A stretch of 64,000 nt of DNA from Cunninghamella blakesleeana (taxonomy: Eukaryota > Mucoromycota > Mucoromycetes > Mucorales > Cunninghamellaceae): assembly GCA_017871115.1 (NCBI GenBank), contig JAFCIZ010000005.1, positions 310,001 to 374,000 of the forward strand, written 5' to 3'. Made by a program: the position numbers and the translations under genes. Position 1 is the stretch's first letter, and each line of letters begins with the position of its first letter. Positions 52,673 through 64,000 of this stretch are shown here, in pieces. Under the pieces are notes generated by a model. It was not told the DNA's origin and made no database searches. It saw nothing but the letters and a program-made list of their open reading frames with translations.

Positions 52673-53209
52673 ACACTTCTCTATAGTAGATAACGTTAAT
52701 AATGGAGAAAGAAAGAAAAAAATAGTTTAGAATTTATTGTATTTAAACTCAATTTTTTGAACTTAAAATTAAAATTACCTTTTATTTTACCCTCTTTTTC
52801 GTTTTTTATTATTATTTTATTTTTATTTTAGAAATTAAATCTAACATAAATTTAAACAATCACAATAGAAATAAGTAAAAATCTGTCTGGATTTTATATA
52901 TTTAGCCATGATTTACAAAGGCGCTTAATATCGCTTGGAATATAAAAATAAAGAAATGCACACACATCGAAATGCAAATTGAAGGTACATTGATTGGAAT
53001 AACGGAGGTATTAGGATAACTTGGAACTATGGAAGTACGGTTATAATATTGATAATTATATTAATCAACGTCTGATAGAAGGAAAGCTTTAGTTATTGTT
53101 AACCTTAAATTAGAAGCAAAAGATATTATTTTGTTACTCTTGAACTTGTTTTTGAAATCTGTAAAAAAAAAAATTAGGGCTTACCGAATGCAGTAGGCTT
53201 ACTTGTAGC

Positions 53210-53940
53210 AGGATATATCAACAATTCATTAGATCACAATTAGAGTATGGATTGGCAATTATAACATCCAACAAACAACAAATAAAAAAAATGGAAATTA
53301 CACAAAACAAGTGTATTAGACAAATATACTCAGCAAATAGCAGATCATCAACTATAATAATGAAGCATCTAGCACAACTACCGTCAATGGATGAAAAAAG
53401 AAATTCTAAAAAAGAAATTTCTAGATAGAGTCAAATATCAACCAGAAGACTCGCTCTTTAACATTATCACAACTATACTATCAACATCGACACCAACTCT
53501 ACCTAGTACAAAAGATATTTATAGGAAACATAGTCTTTGGAACCAAATAAAAAACCAACCGTTTTATGATGCAATAATGGATGAACAACAATTAATTGAT
53601 ATAAAAATACTTATTAAAAATATCGACTCAATAAGCTCCTAGATAATATAAAACAATCATCATTATTACAAAGTTGTAAACTTAAAATAGCAATAGACCC
53701 TATACTATACTATCCTATGAATAACAAAATCAGTAGTAGATTAATACGGTGGCGAATTGGATGGCTACTCGGCTGTAAACCTAAACCTTGTTCTTGTAAC
53801 CATTATCTCCTTACCTGTAAACATATAATTCAATGTCCCCACATACATACAAGATTATCCATTTATCCACAAATAGCATCAGACCCGCTCTCATATCTTA
53901 TCAATAGAATACCAATAAATCCTCCAATCAGGTAACTAAC
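53210..53940 (+). mobile_element. Frameshifted 3' end of a non-LTR (LINE) reverse transcriptase ORF
   Basis: Three overlapping open blocks in changing frames form one recognisable protein tail. 53210-53428 gives FIRSQLEYGLAI, NKCIRQIYSANSRSST and LAQLPSM, the post-RT block common in zygomycete LINE ORF2. 53391-53642 continues in another frame with KFLDRVKYQPEDSLF and a long stretch ending before a stop. 53642-53935 returns to the first frame with SRLIRWRIGWLLGCKPKPC, CKHIIQCPHIHTRLSIYPQ and DPLSYLINRIPIN, the Cys/His-rich end of such elements. The first frame change occurs at an A-rich run. Traces extend left to about 52980 but are too decayed to frame. No intact catalytic domain, hence dead. 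Confidence 0.75.
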
Positions 53941-54399
53941 AATAAAACGATAGAACAGAAGTTGGCCACAAATATGTAACATTCTACTAGAAATTGAACA
54001 GATACAGCATCCATAACATAGTGAACGTAATGACACTTTACTAGGTTTAATTCTTAATTGGGTTAATATATATAACAAATCATAATTCAAACACTCCTCT
54101 GGCTCTATGGTCATCTAGCTATCTCTCTCTCTCTCTTTATTTTTTAGATATATAATAATAATATTTCGCCCCCAATAGAATCTTTCTATCGTAATATACA
54201 TATAAATCTTTTCACCGATTTTAAATCATCTTTTTTATTCCTGCACTTCGAAGGATTTTTTTTAGCTATAGTTTCTTTTCATGCAATTGGCTAGAGCGAA
54301 TAGTCAGAAATGACACAGCGTTCATAGGCTTATTATTTTATTTTTAAATCCCGAAATAATAATAATATATAAATAAAAAATTTATTAAGCTCCTAATGC

Positions 54400-54530
54400 G
54401 GGTTGCCTAGCCTTTGTTAATTGAAAAATTTGATGGATTCAAAAATTAAATATTTTTCGAATGATTTGACTACAAGTTATTATCAAATAATTGCATGTAA
54501 AAGATATCATCATAATTGGAATTGTCTCCC
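54400..54530 (+). pseudogene. Fragment related to exon 9 of the PD-(D/E)XK-like gene
   Basis: 54430-54530 aligns with 50190-50290: shared ATGGAT-x-AAAA, then an identical 19-base word spanning AAATATTTTTCGAATGATT, then TATTATCAAATAATT versus TATCAATTAATT, and a TGTCTCCC/TGTTTCCC end. The left side (GCCTTTGTTAATTGAAAAATTT) resembles the exon 8/intron boundary. Stops and indels mean it cannot be coding. It indicates a second, lost copy of this gene family nearby. Confidence 0.5.
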
Positions 54531-54586
54531 TTGGTATCATTCTATTTACTATTTTTAAAATAGTAATATTTTATTTTATGCATGAA

Positions 54587-54589
<3 letters not shown>

Positions 54590-54624
<35 letters not shown>
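54590..54624. repeat. TA dinucleotide microsatellite
   Basis: Uninterrupted TA units, downstream of the dUTPase 3' end. Many shorter TA runs occur elsewhere (for example about 14060-14088, 16190-16222, 50090-50112, 62546-62572). Confidence 0.9.
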
Positions 54625-54626
<2 letters not shown>

Positions 54627-54759
54627 AGAGAATAATCATCAAAAAAATAGTAAAATAATAAGTTGTAATTTTTTTATTTATTTTTTGTATGGTTTGATGT
54701 ACAGTAAATGATGTGAAATGTATTTATAAAGAATTTAATAATGACAATACTAAAAAAAA

Positions 54760-55550
54760 CTATTGTTTTCCAGTTGAGCCATACCCTCCGGCACCTCGTT
54801 CAGTTAAATCCAAATCCTATAAATATTTTTAATTGAAGTTAACCATTTTTCATACTATATTATGATCCTAATTTCAGATGTCCTTTTTAATATAAATTCT
54901 ATGTCTCTTTTATTTGAAAAACTTACATTGACTTCAACCACTTCTGGGGTATAGATTCTTTCTATGATCAATTGAGCAATACGGTCTCCTTGAGTTACTA
55001 TCATAACAAATAAGAGAAAAGGGGTATTAGTATTTGCACTGTGTATATGACACGAAAAATAAAGAATAAATTACCTTGATAGTCTTCTTTTGAAAAATTA
55101 AATAAGACTACACCAACAGGGCCACGATAATCGGCATCAATAACGCCTGCACCAGTATCAATAAAATGCTTTACAGCTAAACCAGAACGAGGGGCAACGC
55201 GACCATAACAACCTTCAGGAACGGCGATAGAAATATCAGTTGGGACAATGATTTTACCTTGGGCTGGAACAATAATATCAGCTGAACTACATAATATATA
55301 GTAATAACAATAACAATAATAATGATAATAATAAATAAGGTACAAGTTAATATATAAGAAAAAGATCAATTTGAAACAGATCTGTATTTTAAAGGGGTTA
55401 TTTTTTTTTTAAAAAAAAAAAAAATAGATTAAATGAATCTAATATATAAACGTACCTATATAAATCATAACCAGCAGCTTGGCTAGATCCACGGGTTGGT
55501 AATTTTGCTTTATCAGAAAGACGTTTGACAAGAAGATTAGCAGCACTCAT
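54760..55550 (-). CDS. DUT1: dUTP pyrophosphatase (trimeric dUTPase)
   Basis: Four exons: 55550-55456, 55286-55075, 54997-54927, 54816-54760; 144 aa. All five trimeric dUTPase motifs are present in order: [28 protein letters not shown] with the catalytic Asp, RIAQLI, and the C-terminal arm [11 protein letters not shown] that closes over the active site. It hydrolyses dUTP to dUMP and diphosphate, preventing uracil incorporation and supplying dTMP synthesis. The length matches single-domain eukaryotic enzymes, with no obvious targeting peptide, so nuclear/cytosolic. A T-run/A-run dyad lies in the upstream region at about 55765-55788. Confidence 0.96.
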
Positions 55551-56247
55551 TCTTTGATATTATATATTTATAAAAAAAGTAAAACAGTAAGAGAGAAAAA
55601 TGAAATTAAAAAAATTAAAATAAGTCACTAACAAAAAATGAACTGAGTCTAAATATTTTTTCGCGATTATGATAAATGATTAGAAGGTTATTGGGCAAAG
55701 CATCATATATACGGTTTTTATATTTTTTATTTATAATTTTTTTAGTATATAGTCGCTTTTCTTTTTTTTTTTTTTAAAAAAAAAAAAGAAAAGAAAGAAC
55801 GGAGTTTATTTAGGTACGACGCATGTTTTCAAATTAGGTAAATGCGCCAATTGGTTATATATTATTTAAATATAAATTCGCATAAAGCTTAATTTGTTAT
55901 CATTAATTATTTCAATGGCTTGAGATCATCTTTTTTTTTATTATTTTTTATTTTTTGGATTATCATTTGATCATACTGTTTATTTTTTATTTCATTTCAT
56001 TTCATTTTTTTTAAAAAAGATCAGTTTTATTAATAATAACGATATTATATATGTATTTATATACATTTGGATATAAAAAATAAAAAGATATACATAGGAT
56101 ATTTATAAACATTAAAGGCTGTCAAATAATAATAATAATAATAATAGTAAATAATAATAAATAATAAATAATAAATAATTATATAAGCTATAATGAAAAT
56201 AAATAAAATATAAATAAAGAGCTTTAAAAGGTAAATCAATATAGATA
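55551..56247. other. Intergenic
   Basis: dUTPase promoter side with a strong T-run/A-run dyad at about 55765-55788, then AT-rich sequence with AAT runs at about 56126-56176. No gene recognised. Confidence 0.5.
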
Positions 56248-57405
56248 TTATTCAATAAGTTTAAATGGTTTTTCAGCAGCACGCTTCATTTTTGATACGA
56301 TTTGACTAAACTTTGATTTTTTTTTTACAAAATGAGCGCGATAATTCTGTTCACGTATGGTAGTAGACACTGAAGGTTTAGAGGACGAGGTAGATGATAA
56401 TGTTTTCATTGTATCTTGATTATTACTATTCACTATGCGTGTAATATTCTCTTTTTCTTGATATGGGAAAGGGATTTCATTTCTTTTTTTTCTACCTCTT
56501 CTTCTTTCTTCTACAATGGATGGAATCATGGCGTTGAATTCATTCTTTTCTCTATGAAATAAAATCCTATTACCACTGTCATTATTACTACTGTTTTGTT
56601 CGCTACTTGAAACGGAGCTGATATAAGATGAACTAATTGACGAAGTTAAAGATGTGAAGGATTCGTTTGGCGATGATGTAAAATATGAAATAAAATGATT
56701 CGAAGTTGAGTTGTTATTATGATTATTTTCCGTAATAGTATGACGACGATTTAAAGAAGAAGTAGGTGGAGAAGGAGGTGGTGGGGATAAAGACGTTGAT
56801 AGGATACACGACCGATTTTCTTTATTTGAATTAGGATATATACCTTTGATTGAAGCATTCGAATCAGAAAATAAACTAGCTAATGAAGAAGCAGATGAAT
56901 GTTGTCGTTGTAATGGACTTGTATATCTGGTACGATTATTTATTGGAGGAGGTAAATACGCATCAATTCGATCTAAATGCTTATACAAAGCTAAAAAATC
57001 AGGTGTAGAATGTCTTAAAAGTCGATGTGTTGATATTTTTGTTGATTTTGTTATTTCCGTTATTTTTTTATTTTCATAATCGTCATCTTGTTCTTCTTCT
57101 TCTTTATCATTGGGTGAAAATAAATCATAATAAAAGTTCCCTGTTTCATGTTCAATATCATCATTATCCTCAATAGTTGCACAATTACAATCTATATCGT
57201 TACAGCGACAATTGATATCTTCAAAGGAATAATCAATAGTAGGTGGATAATTGGTATCTAACATAAACAGTTGTTCATTTTCTGTGGTCCAGTCAATAGG
57301 TGTTGGTAGTTTACGTGTTGGTGTGCTTCTTAATTTAGATGTTGGTGATGCTGAAGGAAATACAAGTAATGGTGAGGGCGTTGAAAAAGGTTGGTGAAAA
57401 GTCAT
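56248..57405 (-). CDS. Unrecognised Ser/Pro-rich protein with basic C-terminus
   Basis: Single open frame, 385 aa, ATG at 57405. The N-terminus is Ser/Pro/Thr-rich (SPLLVFPSASPTSKL, TPTRKLPTP) with several S/T-P sites. A small Cys cluster CRCNDIDCNC lies near residue 73. The middle has an acidic run, then poly-Ser and poly-Asn. A basic element (RRRGRKKRNE) and a conserved-looking basic C-terminus (FSQIVSKMKRAAEKPFKLIE) follow. Real-gene signs are the complex composition and lack of simple-repeat phase. The S/T-P sites and basic end suggest a phosphoregulated cortical or nuclear adaptor, but that is a guess. No family recognised. Its promoter region meets the 3' end of the golgin gene. Confidence 0.6.
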   Translation of the reverse strand: MTFHQPFSTPSPLLVFPSASPTSKLRSTPTRKLPTPIDWTTENEQLFMLDTNYPPTIDYSFEDINCRCNDIDCNCATIEDNDDIEHETGNFYYDLFSPNDKEEEEQDDDYENKKITEITKSTKISTHRLLRHSTPDFLALYKHLDRIDAYLPPPINNRTRYTSPLQRQHSSASSLASLFSDSNASIKGIYPNSNKENRSCILSTSLSPPPPSPPTSSLNRRHTITENNHNNNSTSNHFISYFTSSPNESFTSLTSSISSSYISSVSSSEQNSSNNDSGNRILFHREKNEFNAMIPSIVEERRRGRKKRNEIPFPYQEKENITRIVNSNNQDTMKTLSSTSSSKPSVSTTIREQNYRAHFVKKKSKFSQIVSKMKRAAEKPFKLIE

Positions 57406-57681
57406 TTATAAAAATAATAATAATAATAATAATAATTATATTTAAACCAGTTAAAAAATAAAAAATAAAAAATAAAAAGAAAATTATAAAAAAAGTCATC
57501 TGATTTGCTAACCCAGTATATATATATTTGATTATTTCTATTTTGGTGATACCAAAACAATGAAAATCGCTTTGACCATGTATGTGATATCCGATACCAA
57601 TGTCCCGAATCAATTTTTTTTTTTTTTTTAATGAGCAATATATAAATAAATCAAACTTTATTTATTAAATTATTAAATATA

Positions 57682-60600
57682 TTATACATCTATCACTTCA
57701 CTTTGACAACCATTACATCTTGGCGTTTCAAGGAATTCAATAAAGGCTGGCTTTTTCAAAGGTGGCAACATTCCTAATGATGGACTTTTTGTTGATAATA
57801 ATTTATTCTTTTTTCCATGATCATGTGTATTATATTCTTCTTCGTCACTATCTTGTTCATTGTGCTTGTTATTTTCCCCATCTTCTTCATCTTCATCTTC
57901 TTCGTCATCATCAGAACCGGCCCATTCAAATCCATTTTCGCTAACAGGGCTAAGCCCATTTTGCATTAATTTGACTTGAGCGGCATCTAAAGCATTCCTT
58001 CCAAGAGTTAAATCATTTTCGTGGTGTTGCCGAATAGATTCATGTTGTTGCCACATACGTTCTAAATGTTCTTGGTATTCATTTTTCAATCGTTCAATAA
58101 TTTGTTCTAATCCTTTTGTTTGATTTTTTAATTGATCTCTTTCTTTATCAAAGTGTAATTCTGAATTTAATTGACGATCACGTACTGTTGTTAATTCACC
58201 TCTAATTGTTGTAAAGGCATCAAATTGACGTTCTAATCTAAGCTTTAACTCTTTATTTTCTTTTTCTAATTCCGATAATTTTTCTTTGGTCACATTTTTA
58301 TTATCATCATTATCGTTATCTTCTTCTTTCTCTTCTTTTACTTTTCTTTTTTCTTCTTCCTGTTGTTGAATAGTATCATTTGTTTGCTCGGTTTGTATAG
58401 CACTACTAACAGATGATGATTTTGGTGAAGTAGTGGATATATTCTCATAATCATCTGTAGCACCACTAATAGATAAAGAGGACAAGGAGGTTGTTGTTGC
58501 TAATGAAAGTTTTTGTTGTAATTGTTCAACTTCTAAACTTTTTTCTAATAGTTGCTGTTGAGCGTCTTTTAATTCTCTATTAAGCATATCGATTTCTAGT
58601 TGAACGCTACTTTCCATATCAGTGACTTGCCATTGTAATGCTTCTTTATTTTGATCATTACTTGCTAATAACTGGCGTGTTTCATCTAATTGACGTCTTA
58701 ATTTTTGTTGCTCAGCGGAATACGTTTGGATTTGGTGCTGAAGCTGACTTATTTCTTCTGTTAAAGTTGTTACTTTAGTTTGTTCTGTCATCCATTGATA
58801 TCTTGCTTGTTCTAACAAACGTTCCAAATCACCATGTTTTTCATTAGATAAAACTAGCTCTGCTACCTTTGCATCATAGAGTTGTACTTGTTCTTCAGAT
58901 TTATTTTTTAATTTGGTAAGTTCCTCTTGTAAAGCAGAAACTTGATTTTCTAACGCTTTTATTTTATCTTCATTTTCACGGAAGAGAGTATCATTTTCTA
59001 ATAAACTATTGGATTGCTGTTGCTGCTGTTGCAATAATTCTTCTTTAGCTGATCTTTCCAATTCAAGAGTCTTTTCCAATTCTTTTAATTTTGTTTCCAA
59101 AGATTGAATCTTCATAGCCTTTTCGGATAATTGGCTTTCCAAAATATTACATTTATTTTCCCAAGAAAAGCTATCATTATAAGGAGCTGCAACACCAAGA
59201 TTATTATGATATTGTTGTTGATTAAGGTTATATTCTAGCTGTTGACATTGATTTGTTAATCTGTTTCTTTCTTCTAATAAACTAGCTCTAGCTTCTTCCA
59301 ATAATTCCACTAATTCTTGTTTTTCATTAATTTCATCATCCTTTAATGTTAATTGTTCTTCAAGATATTTAAATTGTTCTTGTTGAGATAGTTTTTCTAA
59401 TTCTAATTTACTGATATAAAGCTGTTGTTCTAAAGATGTTGATTCTATTTCTTTGGAATTATCACGAGTTAGCTCTTGTAAAGATACTAATTCTTGTTTA
59501 ACTATTGTTAATTCTTGTAAAGTTTCTTCATGCTCTTTTTGTTTTGTTTCGAGTAAACTTTCAGTTTGTTTTATTTTGTTTTTGAGATCGTCAATATGTT
59601 TACCAACATCATCCAGTTTTTGGGAAGTCAAAAGTAGTTTATCCTGAGTTTCTTGTTCTTCTTCTTGTTTTTTTGCTATTACTTGTTCAAAACGCTGCTC
59701 TAAATCTTTTTTGGATTTTAACAAATTATCATATAACTCTATTTTTTCCTTCAAAGTTTGTTGAATAAACAAGTTTTTATCAATTCCCTTTTTAATGGCT
59801 TCATCTTTTTTTTCCAAATTTGTTTCCAAATCTCCCATTTGTTCCTTTGTTTTATTTAATTTTTGATCAAGTGTATCCCGTTCTTGTTTCAATTGGTTGA
59901 CTGTTTCTGTCATGTGACCTATCTGCTGTTCTTTGTTTTCCAGTTCATGCTGAAGCTGATCAATTTTCGCCTTTAATTGCTCCTGGTCAAGTCCCAAGGT
60001 TCCTTTGGCAGATGTAAGAGCGTCTATCTCATCACTCTTGGATTGAATTATTTCATTTGATTTTTCTAGTTCATTTTTCAATTCATTATATTGGTGTTGT
60101 TGCTCAAGGTACAGCTTTTCAAGCTGATTGTACTTTTGTTCATTTTCAGAGGCAGATGCAGTTAATTTGCCTTGCCATTCTTCAGAATGTTGTTTCAATT
60201 TATCTTCAAGTTCACGTTCCATAATAGTGAGTCGTTCTGTATGTGCTGTAATATCTCTATCCTTCAACTTCAACTTTTCATGGAGATCAATTGTTTCTGT
60301 ATTCTTATCACTGTATAGTTGCTTATGTTCATCGTTTTCCTTCTTTGTATTTGTTAAGAGAGTTCTAGTTTCTTCTAATGTAAGAATGGTAGCTTCCAAT
60401 TCATTTTGTTTGCTTGCATATTTTGTTTCCAAATCACTTATTAGTTTTAATTGATGATCCCTCTCTTGTGCAAGTTGTTGAATTTCATTTTTGATTTTGA
60501 TCATTTCGTCACTTTGGTTAAAAATAGATGATGATATGGATGACGACTGACTAAAACTACGCTCAATAGTATGATCACCATTGATACTACCACCATTATT

Positions 60601-61892
60601 GTTTAATTTTTCCGTTAAGGTTTCAATTTCACGGCCCTTGGTATAATTTTCGGCTAATGTTTTTGCCAACTCTTCTTCAAGGTCATTTACCATATCGATT
60701 AAACGTGTTTGTTCAGTGAGGAAATCGTTGTTATTAGATTGTAATTCATCTATTTGTTTCTTATATGATTCATTTTCTTTTTGTAATTGTTGAATAGAAT
60801 CATTATTTTGGATTGGTGATATATTAAGTTGCTGTTGCTGCTGTTGTTGTTGTAGTTGAGATTTAAACTGTTCGATCTGTTTATTCAATAACGTTATGTT
60901 TTCAGTAGCTTTATCCAAAGAAATTTGAAGTGATTTTACCTGATTTTGATTTTCTTGTATCGTTGCATCACTAGTTGATAGTTTTTGTTTTAATTGATCA
61001 CGTTCCTTTTCCAATAATTGTTGACAATCCAAAGCTTCTTGTAATTTTTGATGATAACCCATGAGCTGTTCATTATTTTCTAAATGAAGTGTATCGAATT
61101 GTGATTTTAAAGAGAAATAATCATGTTCCAATTGATGCACTTGTTGACTAAGGATAGATTTTTCTTGCTCTAGAGTTTGAGATTTATTTTGTAGCTCCAT
61201 ATATCGTGGCGAGGTGATCGAACTAGCCGAAGCTACCATATTTAAAGGTTGCTGAGATAATAGAAGAGGTGATACAATAGTTGTTCCTGAAGGTGATTTA
61301 GCAGCTGGAGGAGAACTAGCTGTTGAAGGAGGTGATCTCATAGGTGGAGGAGGAAGGGGAGATCTTGCTGATGATGGAGGTGATTTAATAGGTGTAGAAT
61401 ATAAAGGAGCAGCTACAGGTGATGTTAAATTCATTAATGGTGATGAGATGTTAGATGTGATATTTGATGGTATGTTCATATTGATAGCATCATTCTCTTG
61501 TCTAAATATTAATGTGTATATATATAATGTTAATATCTTACTTTTAAAAAGCTTTTATACTCTATTTATATTTTCAGATATGATTGCATTATAAGCAACA
61601 TTACCTTTGTCGTTCTATTGGCGAAGTTGGTTCATTATTTACACTATCTATATTTTCTTGTTGATTATCTTGTGTTGTTCTTATGCTAGAAGTTTCACTA
61701 TTGTTATCAGATTGATCCAATCGTTTACTTTGAAATTTTTTAAGCTACGTGTAAAAATATTACAAGGTCAGATATCTTGCTTGCTTTTTTATATTATTTA
61801 AATAATAATAATAATATACATAGCTATTTATTATAAAGTACCTTTTTTCTTGCATTTAAAAGCTTTGCCTGTCGAACACTTTCAGCATCCAT
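57682..61892 (-). CDS. Long coiled-coil golgin, GM130-like
   Basis: Three exons: 61892-61842, 61744-61605, 61501-57682; 1336 aa. The first 25 residues, ESVRQAKLLNARKKLKKFQ, match the p115-binding N-terminus of GM130/golgin relatives (KLAAAKKKL-x-x-[FY]Q). A Ser/Pro-rich hinge with SPP repeats follows. Residues about 155-1190 are nearly continuous heptad coiled coil, rich in Gln and Glu. An acidic run (DDDEEDEDEED) precedes a Pro-rich end, PPLKKPAFIEFLETP, and a C-terminal CQSEVIDV resembling a class II/III PDZ ligand, as GM130 uses to bind GRASP. Such a protein would tether COPII vesicles at the cis-Golgi. Other coiled-coil tethers or motor-associated proteins remain possible. Confidence 0.6.
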
Positions 61893-62537
61893 TATAGTTT
61901 TAATTTTTATTTAAAAGTAATTGAAAAGAAATGGATGAAGTTAAAAAAAAGAGAGCGAAAGAGAGTGAGGGAACTTCAACAAAAAGATATATATTTGTTT
62001 TAAAACCCCGCTTTTTTGCGTTACTTACAGATCAAAAAATAAATTATTTTTAAATGAAATATATGCATTATAGGTTAAGCTATACTAAATTCAAATGAAC
62101 TATACTATATTTTACTATTGTAATTATGTTTTGTTATTATTATCGTTATTATTATCATTATTACGCTTTCATTACAATCATCGAAAATTATATATAATTT
62201 TTTTAATGACATTTACTATATACGTACTTCATAAAGTGTTTGATAAAAAAAATTATATTAACCACTAATAATGGTAATTACGATCAATCCTATCTGTTAA
62301 CCCCAATCTTGTATTTCATGTAATGTAGCTAATATGATTCTTGATACTCTATAAAATAAATGCTTACCTAAAGAATTTTTATTTGAATAAGATATTAAAG
62401 GCGTTTTTTTAAAAAAGATACATTTTAGTAACATGATTTAGAAATTCGTATTTTTTTTGTTATTGTTATAAATTAAAATAAGTATATTATTAAATAGTAA
62501 CAGCTAATCCAATACATATGTATGTTTTATGGTAATA

Positions 62538-62574
<37 letters not shown>

Positions 62575-62583
62575 CTTATTTTT
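61893..62583. other. Intergenic
   Basis: Golgin promoter side and Sld3-like 3' flank. Short GA tract at about 61950-61972 and a TA run at about 62546-62572. No gene recognised. Confidence 0.45.
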
Positions 62584-64000
62584 TTATTCATCATCAAATA
62601 GACTGCTGAATTTACGACTAATACTAGGATCTGCTGTAAACGTATCATTAGATGGTGCTTTAGCTGCTAATAAAGCGCTAGTAAGATCTCGTGAAGACGT
62701 TGGTAAAGGTTCAGGTTCTAGTGGCAAAAATCCAGATTCCAATGGTTCAGGTTCAGGTTCAGATTCTAAGGACAATACGTTTTTATGAGATGATAATTGC
62801 TTTTTACGGGGTGTTAGAGATATTCCGAATTCTCTTGCTAATCTGGTTCTAGGAGTTGTTGGTGAATCTGGTGCTCTTTTCCTTAACACAAACGTATTTG
62901 TTTCTGTATTAGAATTTCTTTTAGCAATTCCTATTAAATAAATAAAATATATAAATGAATTAATATATAGATAGATAAATAATGTATACACATAAAAACT
63001 AAATAATAATAATAATAATAATATATGTCACTTACGTTTTGGCGATAAAGCGCTTTTTGTAAAACTTCCAGCTCGTCGGACCAATGGTCTACTTGTAAAT
63101 TTAGGTTTTTCTGTAGTTGATTTATTAGATTTCTTTTCAGGCCCATTATTATTATCTGTTGTTGTTGCAGTGGTTGTTTGTTTTGATTTAGTGTTAAGCG
63201 TCTTGGCCATATTTATTTCACGTTTCATAAATGGTAATATGGGGAACATTGTTTCTTTACGACGAGAAGCACCGGTAATAGGAGTAGTTACTTCAGGAGG
63301 ATTATCTTTTTGTGATTCTTGCGAACTATTGATAGAATTATTTACCCAATCAGCTTGAACTGTTTCACCACTATCACCACGAATTCGCATTTCCAAAAGT
63401 GTTTTTCTCCTTTTATTCGTTGAAGGAAACACATCATCCATATCGCCATCACTGTCATCTTTATCAATTTTTTCCATTAACTTGGAAACTATTTCGGGTA
63501 ATTTCTTTGAAAAACTACGTGTGTACATTTATATATAAGTATATATATTTAAAAAAGGAAGAAAAAAAGTGAATTAATAATTACTGTAAATATATTGTAT
63601 TATATATAAGTCATTATTATCATGTACCTTTTTGCCAATTGATTACAAAATGTATGTATATAAATATCTGCCTGGTCCAACCTTTTAAGAGATTTTTCTG
63701 CCGCTTCAGTATCACGTTCTTGTAAAAATGGTACTACATTTGAAACTTGTTCCCAAATAAACATTCTATCAAAATAAATCTCCAGTTGCTCCTCAGGATT
63801 TTCACTTGCAAAATCAGTCTGTGCTGTTTGATACCCATGTCTTTTCTTTTTACGAAACGGTGATTTTCCTTTGTTGCCATCTTGCTGATTTATTATCTGT
63901 ATAGTTGTTAATAAAAATATGATTTGAAGTTTCGCACTATAAAATATAATATAATACATATGATTTTATTATTAAAATTTTTCATCATCAGTACTTTCAT
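62584..64000 (-). CDS. Sld3-like DNA replication initiation factor (5' part outside window)
   Basis: Three exons are clear: 63936-63628, 63514-63036, 62930-62584, phase-consistent; further 5' exons lie beyond base 64000. The visible start AKLQIIFLL followed by a basic linker and EEQLEIYFDRMFIWEQVS matches the fungal Sld3 domain, where a [AK]LQI-x-L-x-LE helix and a LLDRLCIWQ-type helix are characteristic (recall, not search). KKLPEIVSKLMEKI then a basic RRKTLLEMR follow. The C-terminal half is Ser/Thr/Pro-rich and basic with S/T-P CDK-type sites (TPRTR, SPTTPR, TPRKK) and ends in ISRKFSSLFDDE. Sld3 loads Cdc45 onto MCM at origins and binds Dpb11 when CDK-phosphorylated (established knowledge). 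A Glu-Pro repeat lies near 62750-62770. Confidence 0.6.

Noticed and set aside
53863..54114. Minus-strand ORF overlapping the LINE tail
   Set aside because: Mostly antisense of the recognisable LINE 3' coding block; no motif of its own.
60128..60454. Plus-strand Ser/Phe/Cys-rich ORF inside the golgin gene
   Set aside because: Antisense shadow of Glu/Gln/Lys-rich coiled-coil codons.

Overview
This 64 kb window is intron-rich, very AT-rich nuclear DNA from a fungus, most likely a Mucoromycota (Mucorales-type) species. The support is short GT-AG introns in nearly every gene, long poly-N/Q/S tracts, dense microsatellites, a fungal Zn2Cys6 regulator, a fungal-type Sld3, a zygomycete-type non-LTR retroelement tail, and a family of PD-(D/E)XK-like proteins of the kind I associate with Mucorales. 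I assign no species. Exon boundaries were worked out by hand from GT/AG signals, reading-frame phase and expected protein homology; each full gene model given here sums to a multiple of three.

Layout, left part (1-23.7 kb): the 3'-truncated end of an Nrg1-like C2H2 repressor gene (-) is divergent from a large Zn2Cys6 transcription factor (+). Then come a PP2A B'' regulatory subunit with an unusual repeat-bearing tail (+), a USP7/Ubp15-like deubiquitinase without its ubiquitin-like tail (-), a small Pro/Cys-rich protein (-), isopentenyl phosphate kinase (+), ER membrane complex subunit EMC2 (-) and a cytochrome P450 whose reading frame needs 4-, 15- and 9-nt microexons (-).

Middle (23.7-36 kb): a gene-poor, decayed stretch holds a degenerate pseudogene copy of EMC2 and a short PGAP4-like glycosyltransferase ORF. 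It is followed by a TPX2-like spindle protein (+), a dienelactone hydrolase (+), ribosomal protein eS1 (-) and a single-exon F-box-like gene (+) whose base composition differs from its surroundings.

Right part (36-64 kb): p23/Sba1 (+), proteasome lid subunit Rpn5 (-), Sec13 (+), a type II membrane fucosyltransferase-like protein (+) and a ten-exon PD-(D/E)XK-like gene (+). A mobile-element graveyard follows (a 270-bp near-perfect direct repeat, a possible piggyBac C-terminus, a frameshifted LINE 3' end and a fragment resembling the neighbouring nuclease-like gene), then dUTPase (-), an unrecognised Ser/Pro-rich protein (-), a GM130-like golgin (-) and the 3' portion of an Sld3-type replication initiation gene (-) running off the right edge.

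There is no operon logic; these are individually transcribed genes. Several are conserved housekeeping functions in secretion/ER/Golgi (EMC2, Sec13, golgin), protein turnover and folding (USP7-like, Rpn5, p23), translation (eS1) and replication/nucleotide pools (Sld3, dUTPase). The points most worth following are the P450 microexons, the EMC2 pseudogene, the PP2A B'' tail repeats, the minimal TPX2-like protein and the PD-(D/E)XK-like gene with its relic.
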